Source of the DNA: Ralstonia wenshanensis
Lineage (GTDB): Bacteria > Pseudomonadota > Gammaproteobacteria > Burkholderiales > Burkholderiaceae
Length of the DNA stretch: 64,000 nt
Direction of reading: 5' to 3'
Assembly: GCF_021173085.1 (NCBI RefSeq)
Contig: NZ_CP076413.1
Coordinates: 744,001 to 808,000, forward strand
The stretch's first letter is position 1. Each line of letters begins with the position of its first letter. The notes beneath the pieces are model-generated. The model did not search any database, was not told the origin of the DNA, and was given only the letters and a program-made list of their open reading frames with translations. Shown one piece after another: positions 44,780-55,150 of the stretch. Both the position numbers and the translations under genes were made by a program.

Positions 44780-44806
44780 CGCCCGGCCTCGTGCCGGGCG
44801 TTTTTT
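44780..44806 (+). terminator. Terminator of the peroxiredoxin gene
   Basis: An 8-bp stem CGCCCGGC/GCCGGGCG with a 5-base loop is followed by TTTTTT. Confidence 0.92.
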
Positions 44807-44946
44807 GCGTGGGAACCGGCTCGGGATCCTACTGGGCGGGCCGATCTTGGCCCTGTGATGCTCGCCGTACCCATGTAGGGCTGCGCTTCTCGGACCAACC
44901 TCGGCCCGCTCGCTACGGATCCTGATCCGGTTCTCAGGCAAAACAA

Positions 44947-44979
44947 AACCGGCCAGCCCTTTCGGGTCTGGCCGGTTTG
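44947..44979. terminator. Terminator downstream of the NCS2 permease gene
   Basis: AAACCGGCCAG pairs with CTGGCCGGTTT, extended inside by CCC/GGG with one bulged base. An A-rich stretch to the left gives a U-tract for the minus-strand transcript of the permease gene ending at 45008. Confidence 0.85.
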
Positions 44980-45007
44980 TCTTTTGTGAAGACGGGTCAG
45001 TGTGCGA

Positions 45008-46390
45008 TCAGATCGCCCAGCCGCCTGCGTAGAAGGCCACCAGCGCACCGGCAATCGCCACGGTGCCGATGTTCAGCTTGCGCCATTCGCCGGCCACCAG
45101 GCGGCCGATCACCAGCGTGCTGAAGCCGAGCATGATGCCGGTGACGATGTTGCAGGTCAGCACGATGAACACGGCACAGACCAGCCCAGACAGCGCGTCA
45201 ACCATGTCGTCCATGTGCAGCTTGCTCACGCTGGAGAGCATCAGCAGGCCGACATACATCAGCGCCGGGGCCGTTGCGTACGACGGCACCAGGCCAGCCA
45301 GCGGCGAGAAGAACATCACCGCCAGGAACATCACGCCGACCACGACAGCCGTCAGGCCCGTCTTGCCGCCTGCTGCCACACCAACCGTCGACTCGATGTA
45401 AGCCGCGGCCGGCGCACCGCCGAAGAACGCCGAGAAGATCGAGCTGATCGAATCGGCCGTGAGGGCGCGGCCGCCGTTGATGATGTGGCCCTTGTCGTTG
45501 AGCAGACCGGCTTGGCCGGCCACGGCGCGGATCGTGCCGGTGGCATCGAACACAGCGGTCATCACGAGCGCCAGCACGCTTGGCAGCACGGCGGCCGTGA
45601 GGGCACCGCGGATATCCATTGCACCGATCAGCGACGCATGACCTGCGGCGGCGAGCGAAGGCACGGCAAACACGCCAGTGAACTTCACGGCCGGGTCAAA
45701 GATCAGGCCCAGGATCGAGATGGCGATGATCACGATCAGGATGCCACCCGGCACGCGGCGGCGCTCCATGCCGAAGATGGCGGCCAGACCCAGCACCGAC
45801 ATCATGACCGGGAAGGCGGTGACGTGGCCCAGTGCAACGGGCAGGCCCTCGCCGGCGTTCTTCACTACCAGGCCGACGTCGTTGGACGCGATCAGCAGCA
45901 GGAACAGCCCGATGCCGATGCCCGTGCCATGCGCCACGCCCGAGGGCAGATTGCGCAGGATCCAGGAGCGCACGCCCGTGGCCGAGATGGCCGTGAAGGC
46001 CACACCCATCAGAAACACCGCGCCCAGCGCGATTTCCGGCGTCAGCTTTTGCCCAAGCACCAGGCCGAAGGCCATGAACGCGGTCAGCGAAATTGCACAG
46101 CCGATGGCGATCGGTAGCTTGGCCCACAGGCCCATCAGCAGCGAACCAAAGGCGGTGGTCAGGCACACCGCGACAAAGACTGCGCTGGTATCAAAGCCGG
46201 CCTTGCCCAGCATGCCGGGCACGACAAACACGGCGTAGACCATTGCCATGAATGTGGTGATGCCGGCCACGACCTCGCGCTTTTGCGTGCTGCCGCGTGC
46301 AGAAATCTGGAAGTAGCGATCAATGGCACGCGCGTCGGCGATGCCAGCGGCGCCAAGTTCCGTCGACGACGGAATGGTCTGTTCAGCCAT
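45008..46390 (-). CDS. NCS2 purine permease (AzgA type)
   Basis: Proton-coupled uptake of purine bases (adenine, guanine, hypoxanthine) is expected. The 460-residue protein has 12-14 hydrophobic segments and the AzgA-type signatures [20 protein letters not shown] near the N-terminus, [17 protein letters not shown] and [20 protein letters not shown]. The ATG at 46390 ([12 protein letters not shown]) follows CAGGAGA; the frame upstream of it has no similarity. Xanthine/uracil carriers are the alternative subgroup, but the FDATGT and GVAAGGKTG sequences favour AzgA. Confidence 0.9.
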   Translation of the reverse strand: MAEQTIPSSTELGAAGIADARAIDRYFQISARGSTQKREVVAGITTFMAMVYAVFVVPGMLGKAGFDTSAVFVAVCLTTAFGSLLMGLWAKLPIAIGCAISLTAFMAFGLVLGQKLTPEIALGAVFLMGVAFTAISATGVRSWILRNLPSGVAHGTGIGIGLFLLLIASNDVGLVVKNAGEGLPVALGHVTAFPVMMSVLGLAAIFGMERRRVPGGILIVIIAISILGLIFDPAVKFTGVFAVPSLAAAGHASLIGAMDIRGALTAAVLPSVLALVMTAVFDATGTIRAVAGQAGLLNDKGHIINGGRALTADSISSIFSAFFGGAPAAAYIESTVGVAAGGKTGLTAVVVGVMFLAVMFFSPLAGLVPSYATAPALMYVGLLMLSSVSKLHMDDMVDALSGLVCAVFIVLTCNIVTGIMLGFSTLVIGRLVAGEWRKLNIGTVAIAGALVAFYAGGWAI

Positions 46391-46800
46391 GGTGGGTTTG
46401 TCTCCTGGCAGGACTCCGCGCCGGCCGATCTTGGTCGTCCGCGTAGGGTGCCCTGTTCTGGTTTTGATATCGGTACGGGTGCCTGCGTACGCGCGCCGGC
46501 ATTCTCCAGACCGTTGTCTCGCGATTGGTTTTGTCGCGTGGCGCTGCAATCTGCGTGTGGACCGCGCGCTCGTTCTATCGGTGTGAGGGGCGTGCGGCCC
46601 AACAATCCGCCGACACTTGGACCGAAGCATAGACGCGCGCTACCGCCGATTCATGCGGCGTGGCGTATCCCGGTCATTTGCAAATTGGTATATCGCGAGG
46701 GGAGGAGAACAACGGTGCCCAGGACGGGCGAGAGGTGCGGCAGCGGGTGTGGCGAGTGGTGCACGAGTGTGCCCCAACTCGCCGGAAAAACAAAGCGCAA
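46391..46800. other. Leader of the purine permease gene and intergenic region
   Basis: About 410 bp between the permease start and the end of gcdH, both on minus. No supportable gene is present. The region likely contains the permease promoter and a leader; I could not recognise a known purine-sensing riboswitch in it by eye. Confidence 0.4.
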
Positions 46801-47994
46801 TCAGAAGAAAGCCTGAATGCCGGTTTGTGCGCGGCCGAGGATCAGGGCATGGATATCGTGCGTGCCTTCGTACGTATTCACCACTTCCAGATTCACCACG
46901 TGGCGGATCACGCCAAACTCATCGGAGATGCCGTTGCCGCCCAGCATGTCGCGCGCCACGCGGGCGATATCGAGCGACTTGCCGCACGAGTTGCGCTTCA
47001 TGATCGACGTGATTTCCACGGCGGCCGTGCCATCGTCTTTCATGCGGCCCAGGCGCAGGCAGCCTTGCAGGCCGAGCGTGATTTCGGTCTGCATGTCAGC
47101 CAGCTTCTTCTGCACCAGTTGGTTGGCGGCGAGCGGGCGGCCGAACTGCTTGCGATCGAGCACGTACTGGCGCGCGATGTGCCAGCAAGCTTCTGCAGCG
47201 CCCAGCGCGCCCCACGCAATGCCATAGCGCGCCGAGTTCAGGCACGTGAACGGGCCCTTGAGGCCGCGCACGCCCGGCATCAGGTTCTCTTCCGGCACGA
47301 ACACTTCGTCCAGCACGATTTCACCGGTGATCGACGTACGTAGGCCGACCTTGCCGTGGATGGCAGGTGCCGTCAGACCCTTCCAGCCTTTCTCCAGGAT
47401 GAAGCCGCGGATTTCGTCCTCGCCGTTGTCGTTCGGCAGCTTGCCCCATACGACAAACACATCGGCGATGGGCGAATTGGTGATCCACATCTTGGCGCCC
47501 GACAGCGAGTAGCCGCCGTCGACCTTCTTGGCGCGCGTGATCATCGACGCCGGGTCGGAGCCGTGGTTCGGCTCGGTCAAGCCAAAGCAGCCGATCCACT
47601 CGCCGGTTGCCAGCTTGGGCAGGTACTTCTGCTTTTGCGCTTCGCTGCCGAACTCATAGATCGGCACCATCACCAGCGACGACTGCACGCTCATCATCGA
47701 GCGATAGCCCGAGTCCACCCGTTCGACTTCACGGGCAATCAGGCCGTAGCTGACGTAGTTCAGGCCGGGGCCGCCGTACTGCTCGGGAATCGTCGGGCCC
47801 AGCAAGCCCAGCTCGCCCATCTCACGAAAGATCGACGCGTCGGTCTTCTCATGCCGGAACGACTCCAGCACGCGCGGCATCAGCTTGTCCTGGCAGTACG
47901 ACGCGGCGGCGTCGCGCACCATGCGCTCGTCGTCGGTCAGTTGTTGGTCGAGCAGCAGGGGGTCGGCCCAGTTGAAGGCGTTGCGAGCAGTCAC
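46801..47994 (-). CDS. gcdH: Glutaryl-CoA dehydrogenase
   Basis: FAD enzyme that oxidises and decarboxylates glutaryl-CoA to crotonyl-CoA in lysine, tryptophan and benzoate degradation. The 397-residue acyl-CoA dehydrogenase shows FAD/substrate motifs [17 protein letters not shown] and [20 protein letters not shown]. The catalytic base is the glutamate of [17 protein letters not shown], and the arginine-containing [20 protein letters not shown] is specific to the GcdH group. The start at 47994 faces an iclR-type gene, with the operator at 48018-48036 only 24 bp upstream. Confidence 0.94.
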   Translation of the reverse strand: MTARNAFNWADPLLLDQQLTDDERMVRDAAASYCQDKLMPRVLESFRHEKTDASIFREMGELGLLGPTIPEQYGGPGLNYVSYGLIAREVERVDSGYRSMMSVQSSLVMVPIYEFGSEAQKQKYLPKLATGEWIGCFGLTEPNHGSDPASMITRAKKVDGGYSLSGAKMWITNSPIADVFVVWGKLPNDNGEDEIRGFILEKGWKGLTAPAIHGKVGLRTSITGEIVLDEVFVPEENLMPGVRGLKGPFTCLNSARYGIAWGALGAAEACWHIARQYVLDRKQFGRPLAANQLVQKKLADMQTEITLGLQGCLRLGRMKDDGTAAVEITSIMKRNSCGKSLDIARVARDMLGGNGISDEFGVIRHVVNLEVVNTYEGTHDIHALILGRAQTGIQAFF

Positions 47995-48017
47995 AGCGGT
48001 AGTCTCCGAGTCTTTGT

Positions 48018-48036
48018 TGTTCCGACATGCGGAACA
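48018..48036. promoter_or_regulatory. IclR-type operator between gcdH and its regulator
   Basis: TGTTCCG-ACATG-CGGAACA is a perfect inverted repeat of 7-bp arms with a 5-base centre, the classical geometry of IclR-family sites. It lies in the 103-bp divergent gap between gcdH and the iclR-type gene, so it can serve both promoters. Confidence 0.75.
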
Positions 48037-48097
48037 CAGTTTCGAAATTTAGAGCTATCATAGCGCAACCACCGACGATTTCCAGGGCTTTTTTGCC

Positions 48098-48922
48098 ATG
48101 AGCACAACCCGTCTCCCCGATCCCGAATTCGACACCGCGCCCGCCGAGTCGAGCGATCCGAATTTCGTCACGGCGCTCGCGCGCGGGCTGGAACTGCTGC
48201 GCGCATTCCGCCCTGGCGACACGCTGCTAGGCAACCAGGAATTCGTCCGGCGCACGGGCTTTCCCAAAGCCACCGTCAGCCGGTTGGCCGGCACGCTGGT
48301 GTCGCTCGGCTACCTGCGTTACGACGATGCGCTCGGCAAGTACGGGCTGGACGCCGGTGTCCTGGCGCTCGGGTTTGCGTATCTGGCATCGAGCGACGTG
48401 ATCCAGCTCGCGCGCCCGCACATGAGCGCGTTTGCACAGCGCTTTGGTGTATCGATTTCGCTGGGCAAGCGAGATCGGCTGGACATGGTGTACCTGGAGA
48501 CGATCCGTCACGACAGCCCCTCGATGAGCGGGTCGTCGGGGCTGGGCGTGGGCTCGCGGCTGTCGCTTCTGTCGAGTTCGATGGGACGAGCCTATCTGGC
48601 TTTGTTGCCCGCAGCGCGGCGTGAGCGCCTGTACGAAGCATTGCGCACACAACAGCCAGCGCAGTGGGCGGCAGAAGGTGCCGCTGCAGATGACGCAGTG
48701 AAAGCCGCCATACGCAATGGTTACGCCGTATCCCTGCGCGACTGGCATCCAGCCATCCACGCGTGTGCGGTGGCGTTTTTCGCGCCGAGCCAGCGCGAGC
48801 CTTACGTGGTGAGTTGCAGCGCGCCGTACACGGCCGCCGACGCAGAGCGCATTCGCGACGAGCTGGCCCCTGCGCTGAGAGAGTTTGCGGCAAGGCTCGG
48901 CCAAGTGGTCGAGCCAGCCTGA
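48098..48922 (+). CDS. IclR-family transcriptional regulator (probable GcdH regulator)
   Basis: A 274-residue IclR protein: winged helix at about residues 25-85 (ALARGLELLRAFRPGD, then GFPKATVSRLAGTLVSLGYL), and an effector-binding GAF-like domain (about 100-265, with SLGKRDRLDMVYLETIRHD and RNGYAVSLRDWHPAIHA). It is divergent from gcdH across a strong IclR-type palindrome, so control of glutaryl-CoA degradation, perhaps with glutarate or glutaryl-CoA as effector, is the simplest inference. Its stop is 10 bp from the convergent kynA stop. Confidence 0.88.
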   Translation: MSTTRLPDPEFDTAPAESSDPNFVTALARGLELLRAFRPGDTLLGNQEFVRRTGFPKATVSRLAGTLVSLGYLRYDDALGKYGLDAGVLALGFAYLASSDVIQLARPHMSAFAQRFGVSISLGKRDRLDMVYLETIRHDSPSMSGSSGLGVGSRLSLLSSSMGRAYLALLPAARRERLYEALRTQQPAQWAAEGAAADDAVKAAIRNGYAVSLRDWHPAIHACAVAFFAPSQREPYVVSCSAPYTAADAERIRDELAPALREFAARLGQVVEPA

Positions 48923-48932
48923 GCTGCGCAGG

Positions 48933-49808
48933 TCAAAGATCCGTGCGCAGCTTCCAAAGCTCCGGAAACAACACCACATCCAGCATCTTCCGCAGGTAAC
49001 CGACGCCCTCGGTGCCACCCGTGCCACGCTTGAAGCCAATCACGCGCTCAACCGTGGTCACATGCCGGAAGCGCCACTGCCGGAACGCGTCTTCCAGATC
49101 GACGAACTTCTCGGCCAGTTCGTACAGCTCCCAGTGGTGCGTCGGGTCCCGGTAGACCTCCAGCCACGCTGCTTCCACCGAAGCGTTGTAGGTGACCGGG
49201 CGCGACCAGTCACGCTCGATGCAATCCGCATCGAACGCAAAGCCGTGACGCGCCATGTAACGCACCGCCTCGTCGTACAGCGACGGCGTTTCCAACGCAG
49301 TCTTGACCTGCTCGTAATGCTCGGTGCGATGCGCGTGCGGCTTGAGCATCGCCGCGTTCTTGTTGCCGAGAATGAACTCGATCTCGCGGTACTGATACGA
49401 CTGGAAGCCCGATGATTGCCCCAGGTGCGGACGCATGGCGGAGTACTCCGGCGGCGTCATCGTTGCGAGCACGTTCCACGCCTGCACCAGCTGATCCATG
49501 ATGCGCGACACGCGCGCCAGCATCTTGAACGCGGGCGGCAGGTTGTCATTGCGCACGCAATCCCGCGCGGCACGCAGCTCGTGCAGCATCAGCTTCATCC
49601 ACAGCTCGGTCGTCTGATGCTGGACGATGAACAGCATCTCGTTGTGATCGGGCGAGCGCGGGTGCTGCGCGTTCAGGATCTGATCGAGCGCGAGGTAGTC
49701 GCCGTAGCTCATCGATTTCGAGAAATCGAGCTGGGCGTCGTGCCAGCCTTCGCCCTGGGCGGCATGCATGGGGCAGCCCGATGCTGCGGGTTGGTTCGGG
49801 TTCGACAT
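48933..49808 (-). CDS. kynA: Tryptophan 2,3-dioxygenase
   Basis: Haem enzyme that opens the indole ring of L-tryptophan to N-formylkynurenine, first step of the kynurenine route. The 291 residues contain the conserved [35 protein letters not shown] (with the distal histidine) and the C-terminal region [20 protein letters not shown] with the proximal haem histidine. It follows kynU after one base. N-terminal residues 1-25 are a loose, Cys/His-containing extension common in this group. Confidence 0.97.
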   Translation of the reverse strand: MSNPNQPAASGCPMHAAQGEGWHDAQLDFSKSMSYGDYLALDQILNAQHPRSPDHNEMLFIVQHQTTELWMKLMLHELRAARDCVRNDNLPPAFKMLARVSRIMDQLVQAWNVLATMTPPEYSAMRPHLGQSSGFQSYQYREIEFILGNKNAAMLKPHAHRTEHYEQVKTALETPSLYDEAVRYMARHGFAFDADCIERDWSRPVTYNASVEAAWLEVYRDPTHHWELYELAEKFVDLEDAFRQWRFRHVTTVERVIGFKRGTGGTEGVGYLRKMLDVVLFPELWKLRTDL

Positions 49809-49809
49809 C

Positions 49810-51063
49810 TCAGGTCACCAGCGTACGTTCGTTGAATTGGGTCGATTGCCATGCGCCGGTTTCCAGCACATCGCGCAGAATTTCCACCGCATCCCACACA
49901 TCGGCAAAGCTCGTGTACAGCGGCGTGAAACCGAAGCGCATGATGCGCGGCTCGCGGTAGTCACCGATCACGCCGCGCGCGATCAGTGCCTGCACCACGG
50001 CATAGCCGTTGGGGTGTTCGTAGCTGACGTGGCTGCCGCGGATGGCGTGGTCGCGCGGCGTGACGAGCGTGAGCGGAAAGCCTGCACAGCGCGTTTCCAC
50101 CAGCGTGATGAAGAGGTCGGTCAGCGCAAGCGATTTGGCGCGCAGGGCGGCCATCGACGTCTGCGCGAAGATGTCGAGCCCGCATTCCACCATCGCCATC
50201 GACGTGATCGGCTGCGTGCCGCACAGGAAGCGGCCGATGCCGGCGTCAGCGTCATAGCGCGACTCCATCGCAAAGGGCCGAGCATGGCCCCACCAGCCCG
50301 ACAGCGGCTGCCAGAAGCGCTCGCGCAGTGCCGGTGCCACCCACACGAAGGCGGGCGAACCGGGGCCGCCGTTCAGGTACTTGTAGGTGCAGCCGATGGC
50401 GTAATCGGCGCCACCTGCGTGGAGGTCGACGGGCACCGCGCCGGCCGAATGCGCCAGATCCCAGATGGCCAGCGCGCCGTGCTGGTGCGCCAGTGCCGAG
50501 ACGGCGGCCATGTCGTACATGTGCCCGCTCTTGTAGTTCACGTGTGTGAGCATGGTGACCGCGACGTCGTCGCCGAGCGCCCCTTCCAGTTCTTCCGGCG
50601 ATGCGATCAGGCGCAGCTTGTAGCCGTCGCGCAGCAGGTCGGCCAGTCCTTCAGCGATGTACAGGTCGGTCGGGAAATTGTGCGTTTCCGACACGATGAT
50701 CTTGCGGTCGGGCGCGTCTTCGCGCTGCACGCGAATCGCCGCAGCCAGCACCTTGAATAGGTTGATCGACGTGGTGTCTGTGACGACGACTTCGTCTTCG
50801 CGCGCACCGATCAGCGGGGCCAGTTTGTTGCCCAGGCGGCGCGGCAGTTCAAACCAGCCGGCCTGGTTCCAGCTGCGGATGAGGCCATCGCCCCATTCGC
50901 TGGCGACGACTTCCTGCGCACGGGCAAGTGCAGCTTTCGGGCGTGCACCGAGCGAGTTGCCGTCCAGATAAATCACGCCGTCGGGCAGCGCAAAGGCGTC
51001 GCGCAGCGAGCCGATCGGATCGGCCGCGTCGCGTTCGAGGCAGGAGTTGCGGGTGATGGTCAT
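49810..51063 (-). CDS. kynU: Kynureninase
   Basis: PLP hydrolase that cleaves kynurenine to anthranilate and alanine. The 417-residue protein begins [17 protein letters not shown] and has [13 protein letters not shown], the PLP aspartate region [15 protein letters not shown] and the Schiff-base lysine in [12 protein letters not shown] (K228). The ATG at 51063 is used; the open frame upstream of it overlaps kynB and is not real. It is the second gene of kynBUA. Confidence 0.97.
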   Translation of the reverse strand: MTITRNSCLERDAADPIGSLRDAFALPDGVIYLDGNSLGARPKAALARAQEVVASEWGDGLIRSWNQAGWFELPRRLGNKLAPLIGAREDEVVVTDTTSINLFKVLAAAIRVQREDAPDRKIIVSETHNFPTDLYIAEGLADLLRDGYKLRLIASPEELEGALGDDVAVTMLTHVNYKSGHMYDMAAVSALAHQHGALAIWDLAHSAGAVPVDLHAGGADYAIGCTYKYLNGGPGSPAFVWVAPALRERFWQPLSGWWGHARPFAMESRYDADAGIGRFLCGTQPITSMAMVECGLDIFAQTSMAALRAKSLALTDLFITLVETRCAGFPLTLVTPRDHAIRGSHVSYEHPNGYAVVQALIARGVIGDYREPRIMRFGFTPLYTSFADVWDAVEILRDVLETGAWQSTQFNERTLVT

Positions 51064-51110
51064 GTGAATGCGGGGCGAAAAAAGCGGTTGGTGTTCTGTC
51101 GATGTATCGA

Positions 51111-51740
51111 TCAGGGCAGGCTGCGCAGCACGGCGCGCACCGGGCTTGCATCGAGGGTGGCGAACTTGAGGGGCAGGGCGATCAGCTCGTAATCGCCGGC
51201 AGGGACGTCGTCGAGCACCAGTCCTTCCAGGATGGCGAGGCCGTGCTTGCCGACGGCATGGTGCGCGTCCATGGTCTTGGAGGTTTGCGGGTCGAGCGAG
51301 GCGGTGTCGACGCCGATGAGCTTGACGCCGTGGGCAGCCAGCAGCGCGATGGTTTCGGGCGCGACCGCGGCAAAGTGGTCGTCCCACGCGGTCTGCGGCA
51401 TGTGTGCGTACGTGCGCAACAGCACGCGCGGCGGAGTATCGGTCAGCGCTTCACGCACGTGTTCCGGCTCGACGCGCGCTACGCCAACGCAGTGGATGAC
51501 GCGGCATGTGCCAAGGTAAGCGTCCAGCGACACGTGCCCGATGGCAGCGCCGTCGGCGCGGTAGTGCAGCGGTGCATCGGCATGCGCCCCCGTGTGCGGC
51601 GAGAGCGTGATGCGTCCGACGTTGACCGGGCAGTCGCCTTCCAACTTCCACGCAATTTCCTGCGAAAACGGCGTGTCGCCGGGCCAGGTGGGCGTGGCGG
51701 GCGAAAGCGCGGGGCTGATGTCCCACAAAGTGCGTTCCAA
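51111..51740 (-). CDS. kynB: Kynurenine formamidase
   Basis: Metal-dependent cyclase-family hydrolase that removes formate from N-formylkynurenine. With a TTG start at 51740 the protein has 209 residues, the family norm, and begins [20 protein letters not shown] stands 6-11 bases before that TTG, whereas no in-frame ATG close by gives a sensible length. The conserved [12 protein letters not shown] holds the zinc histidines and aspartate. It is the first gene of kynBUA, 47 bp before kynU and divergent from kynR. Confidence 0.92.
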   Translation of the reverse strand: MERTLWDISPALSPATPTWPGDTPFSQEIAWKLEGDCPVNVGRITLSPHTGAHADAPLHYRADGAAIGHVSLDAYLGTCRVIHCVGVARVEPEHVREALTDTPPRVLLRTYAHMPQTAWDDHFAAVAPETIALLAAHGVKLIGVDTASLDPQTSKTMDAHHAVGKHGLAILEGLVLDDVPAGDYELIALPLKFATLDASPVRAVLRSLP

Positions 51741-51888
51741 GGCGGCTCCAGGGCAAGAAGATCGGTCAATCCGTGCCGAAATGATAGGGAAATCCACGCG
51801 CAATGGGTTTGCATAATCGTGCGTGTGGTTCCGCTGTATTCGCATAAAATGCAACTTATTAAAGAAATCACGCAAATAACGACGACAG

Positions 51889-52416
51889 ATGCAACTCGAT
51901 ACCACCGATCTGCGCATTCTGCAGGTATTGCAGGAAGACGGCCGCATCAGTAACCAGGACCTGGCCGAGCGCGTGGCGCTGTCGCCGTCGGCCTGCCTGC
52001 GACGCGTGCGGATGCTGGAAGAGGGCGGCGCCATCACCGGCTATCGGGCGCAACTGGGGCGCGCGGCACTCGGGCTGGAACTGGAAGCCGTCGTGCAGGT
52101 GTCGATGCGCCAGGACGTGACGGGCTGGCACGAGACCTTCATGGCTGCCGTGCAGAGCTGGCCCGAGATCGTGGCCGCCTACATCATCACCGGGGATTGC
52201 AACTACATCCTGCGGGTGCAGGCGCCAAACCTGCAGCACTACTCGGAGTTCATCATCGAGCGGCTGTACAAGACGCCCGGCGTGATGGACATCCGCTCGA
52301 ATATCGTCCTGCGTACCATCAAGGATCGCGATGGCGGCTTGGCGCTGCTAATGGAAGCGCGTGGCGTGCGCCCGCTGGAGGGCGGGGCGGCGGGCAAGCG
52401 CGGGAAGGCAAAGTAG
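51889..52416 (+). CDS. kynR: KynR, Lrp/AsnC-family activator of kynurenine genes
   Basis: A 175-residue Lrp/AsnC regulator: helix-turn-helix in [20 protein letters not shown] and [16 protein letters not shown], then the ligand-binding RAM domain ([20 protein letters not shown]). The position divergent from kynB, 148 bp away, matches KynR of Pseudomonas and Burkholderia, which responds to L-kynurenine. The gap contains the small dyad GCAT-AAA-ATGC at 51842-51852. The C-terminal 15 residues are a Gly/Lys-rich tail. Confidence 0.9.
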   Translation: MQLDTTDLRILQVLQEDGRISNQDLAERVALSPSACLRRVRMLEEGGAITGYRAQLGRAALGLELEAVVQVSMRQDVTGWHETFMAAVQSWPEIVAAYIITGDCNYILRVQAPNLQHYSEFIIERLYKTPGVMDIRSNIVLRTIKDRDGGLALLMEARGVRPLEGGAAGKRGKAK

Positions 52417-52504
52417 ACGCTAGCGCTGGAGTTTCTGACGAGAATCAATCCCCTACTGCAAGCATGCGCGGATAGTGGCCTTGTGTTGTCGACCGGAGCG
52501 GGCC

Positions 52505-52711
52505 ATGGCCAAGAAGTTTCCGCTGCATCCTGTGCACCCCGAGCGCATCTGCTGGGGCTGCGACAAGTATTGCTCCACCGACGCCCTTGGCTGCGGCAAC
52601 GGCTCGGGCCGTACGCAGCACCCCGCTGAACTGCTGGGCGACGACTGGTACGAATTCGGGGATTGGGGCATCGAAGCGGAGGCGCCGCAGAAGGCAGCGA
52701 CTTCCACGTGA
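52505..52711 (+). CDS. DUF3079-type small protein
   Basis: A 68-residue protein, MAKKFPLHPVHPERICWGCD followed by KYCSTDALGCGNGSGRTQHP, matching the short DUF3079 family of proteobacteria as I recall it. Four cysteines in the first half suggest a metal site. Function is unknown. The ATG at 52505 is chosen because it starts the conserved sequence. Confidence 0.75.
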   Translation: MAKKFPLHPVHPERICWGCDKYCSTDALGCGNGSGRTQHPAELLGDDWYEFGDWGIEAEAPQKAATST

Positions 52712-52724
52712 TGCGGGCGGGGCG

Positions 52725-53327
52725 TCAGTCGCCGATGTGCGTGAGCGACGAAAACGCGCCGCGATGGAACACCAGCGGCGCGCCATCCGCGTCGATCACG
52801 CCGCAGCGCTCGACTTCACCCACGAAGATGACGTGGTCGCCTTCGTCATATCGGCTGCGGTTATGGCACTCGAACCACGCCAGCGATTGCGCGAGAATCG
52901 GCAGGCCGGTCGGGCTCAGGCGGTAGTCGATATTGGCAAAGCGGTCGCCCTTGAGCGTGGCGAAGCGCTTGCACAGGTCCAACTGCTCGGCCGCCAGGAT
53001 ATTGATGACGTAGTGCGAGCCGGCGTGGAACAGCGGAAATGAGTTGGCCTGCGTGCCCAGGCTCCACAGGACCAGCGGCGGGTCCAGCGACACCGAATTG
53101 AACGAGCTGGCCGTCACGCCGACGAACGCCGGCGTACCTGGCCGACCTTCCGAGCGCGTGGTGACCACTGTCACCCCAGTAGCAAACTGGGAGAGCGCAC
53201 GCCGGAAGTGCGCGGCGTCAAAATCGGGCGGGGTGGCGCGGCCATGTGGGCGTCGATGTGACGACGCCTCGCGCGCCGAAGATTCCGGGGCGCGCGCATC
53301 CATGGGAATGGCTCCGTGTTGGTCCAT
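52725..53327 (-). CDS. Flavin reductase-like, FMN-binding protein
   Basis: A 200-residue protein of the HpaC/NADH:FMN reductase family. The FMN-binding core runs from about residue 40 (FRRALSQFATGVTVVTTRSE, then GVTASSFNSVSLDPPLVLWS) to the C-terminal region DHVIFVGEVERCG. Such proteins supply reduced flavin to a monooxygenase; none is next to it, so the partner is unknown. The first 37 residues are a polar, Arg/His/Pro-rich extension. It is convergent with the DUF3079 gene. A 10-bp palindrome CGGACGTCCG lies 32 bp upstream of its start. Confidence 0.88.
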   Translation of the reverse strand: MDQHGAIPMDARAPESSAREASSHRRPHGRATPPDFDAAHFRRALSQFATGVTVVTTRSEGRPGTPAFVGVTASSFNSVSLDPPLVLWSLGTQANSFPLFHAGSHYVINILAAEQLDLCKRFATLKGDRFANIDYRLSPTGLPILAQSLAWFECHNRSRYDEGDHVIFVGEVERCGVIDADGAPLVFHRGAFSSLTHIGD

Positions 53328-53484
53328 GAAAACTACCGAAAGTAATAGTCAATTGTAACGGACGTCCGATAGGCCGCGTCGGGGTAGGGCTTTGCGTGGT
53401 TCTGCGATCACATGATGGTGCCTGTGTCAGGATGAGAGTCTTCGGCCGACCAATGGCAGCTCAATCAATTGCAGGAGAACTCGA

Positions 53485-54045
53485 ATGACTGAACAACGCG
53501 CCCTTGAAACCGCCGTCCTGGGCGGAGGCTGCTTCTGGTGTCTGGAGGCTGTGTTCCAGCAGGTGCAAGGCGTGCACAGTGTGGTGTCCGGCTACGCCGG
53601 CGGCCATGTCGATCGCCCAAGTTACCGTGCCGTATGCAACGGCAACACTGGTCACGCTGAAGTCGTAGCGGTGACATTCGACCCGGCCGTGATCCCATAT
53701 CGCGAGATTCTCGACATCTTCTTCGCCATTCACGACCCGACCACCGTGGACCGCCAGGGCAACGATGTCGGCCCGCAATACCGTTCAGCCATCTTTGCCC
53801 AAACGGCCGGACAACTGGCGACGGCGCGGACGGCCGTTGCCGAACTCGGCGCCAGCGACATCTTTGAAGCGCCCATCGTGACGGAACTGGTGGATGCCGC
53901 TGACGGCAAGGTGACCTTCTGGCGCGCGGAAGATGAGCACCAGAATTACTTCCGCGATCACCCGGCGCAAGGCTACTGCGCGTTCGTGATCTCGCCCAAG
54001 GTGGCGAAGTTCCGCAAGCAGTTCGCGCACCGCCTGCAGGGCTAG
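53485..54045 (+). CDS. msrA: Peptide methionine-(S)-S-oxide reductase MsrA
   Basis: Repairs oxidised methionine in proteins. The 186-residue protein has the catalytic GGGCFWCLEAVF with the reactive cysteine, VVSGYAGG, the conserved GNTGHAEVVAVTFDP and a C-terminal QNYFRDHPAQGYC whose cysteine can act in resolution. CAGGAG precedes the ATG at 53485. It is a single gene, not fused to MsrB. Confidence 0.97.
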   Translation: MTEQRALETAVLGGGCFWCLEAVFQQVQGVHSVVSGYAGGHVDRPSYRAVCNGNTGHAEVVAVTFDPAVIPYREILDIFFAIHDPTTVDRQGNDVGPQYRSAIFAQTAGQLATARTAVAELGASDIFEAPIVTELVDAADGKVTFWRAEDEHQNYFRDHPAQGYCAFVISPKVAKFRKQFAHRLQG

Positions 54046-54060
54046 GAGAGGCCGCCGAGG

Positions 54061-55146
54061 TTACGCTGCGTTCGCGGGCAGGCGCGCGGCAATGGCCTCG
54101 GCCAGCTTGATGCACGACAACGGGGACGATCCTTCCGCCTTGTTGCTGACCAGGATCGTCACCTTGCGCCCGGCCGCCAGCGCGGCGACTGTCATGTCGG
54201 CCAACGTTTCGCGCGAGAACGGGTCTTCATCGACGAGCTTGTTGAACGGTTTGTACGCCGCTTCGGCTTGTGCATAGCGATAGCGGCTGTTCAGGTTCCA
54301 GCGCACCACCAGCGGGCCGCCCGCGCCCTCATCCAGCAATGCAACGGCGGCGGCTTGCCGGTCTGCCGCCGGCATCCGCTCATGCAGGCCGACGCAATAA
54401 CGCACGCCTGCTGTGCGCAGCATCTTGATCAAGCGTGGCGTGAGCAGCGTGGCGTCGCGCAATTCCACCGCGTAGACGGCATCGGGATTGAGTTGTGGAT
54501 CGAGCGGCGGCAGGGCGGTCAGGAACGCCTCAAGCCGTTCCACAAAGCCGGCGGCATCTTCGGCCAGCGCGCCCAGCGGCGAGAGCTGAAACACCAGCGG
54601 CCCGCACCGCATGCCAAGCCCGCGGGTGGCGGGCTCGACAAAATCGCGGATGGCAAATTCAGCATTCAGGAAGGCGGGATTGGCCATGCGGCCGCGCCCG
54701 TCCGATTCCCGAATCCACGCATCGCATACGGCGGAAGTTGCCTTGACTGCAAAGCGGAAATCTTCCGGCACGCTGGCCGCATAGGCAACGTAGTCCGCGA
54801 GCGGAATCGGTGAATAGAAACCGCGATCGATGCTGACCGTGCGCAGCAGCGGGTGGCGGGCATAAGCAGCCAGGCCTTTGCGCGCGAGCATGGATTCGGA
54901 ATATTCGCCCCCATACACCAGCCCGTCCCACCCCGGATACGACCACGACGAAGTGCCGATGCGCAGGCCGCGCGGCAGGCGTTGCGCCAGCTCGGCCACT
55001 TCGGGTGCAACCGTAGCTGGCAGCACGCCCTGGCGGGTGGGTGAACGTTTGGTTTTCGGAGCGGACTTGCCTGGTCCGGCGGCCACGCCATCGGTGGTTG
55101 CGGGTGGCGCGCCGAACAGATCGTCGATGGGGGAACTGGCGGTCAA
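54061..55146 (-). CDS. DUF72 (YecE-like) TIM-barrel protein
   Basis: A DUF72 protein of about 361 residues. The barrel starts at about residue 60 with LRIGTSSWSYPGWDGLVY and continues with FAVKATSAVCDAWI, CGPLVFQLSP and YAVELRD, the family's conserved strands. The first 55 residues are a Pro/Lys linker. No ATG lies before the conserved part; the TTG at 55146, 4 bp after the cfa stop, is the most sensible start but lacks a good ribosome site, so translation may depend on coupling to cfa. Biochemical function of DUF72 proteins is not known. Confidence 0.8.
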   Translation of the reverse strand: MTASSPIDDLFGAPPATTDGVAAGPGKSAPKTKRSPTRQGVLPATVAPEVAELAQRLPRGLRIGTSSWSYPGWDGLVYGGEYSESMLARKGLAAYARHPLLRTVSIDRGFYSPIPLADYVAYAASVPEDFRFAVKATSAVCDAWIRESDGRGRMANPAFLNAEFAIRDFVEPATRGLGMRCGPLVFQLSPLGALAEDAAGFVERLEAFLTALPPLDPQLNPDAVYAVELRDATLLTPRLIKMLRTAGVRYCVGLHERMPAADRQAAAVALLDEGAGGPLVVRWNLNSRYRYAQAEAAYKPFNKLVDEDPFSRETLADMTVAALAAGRKVTILVSNKAEGSSPLSCIKLAEAIAARLPANAA

Positions 55147-55150
55147 ATGG

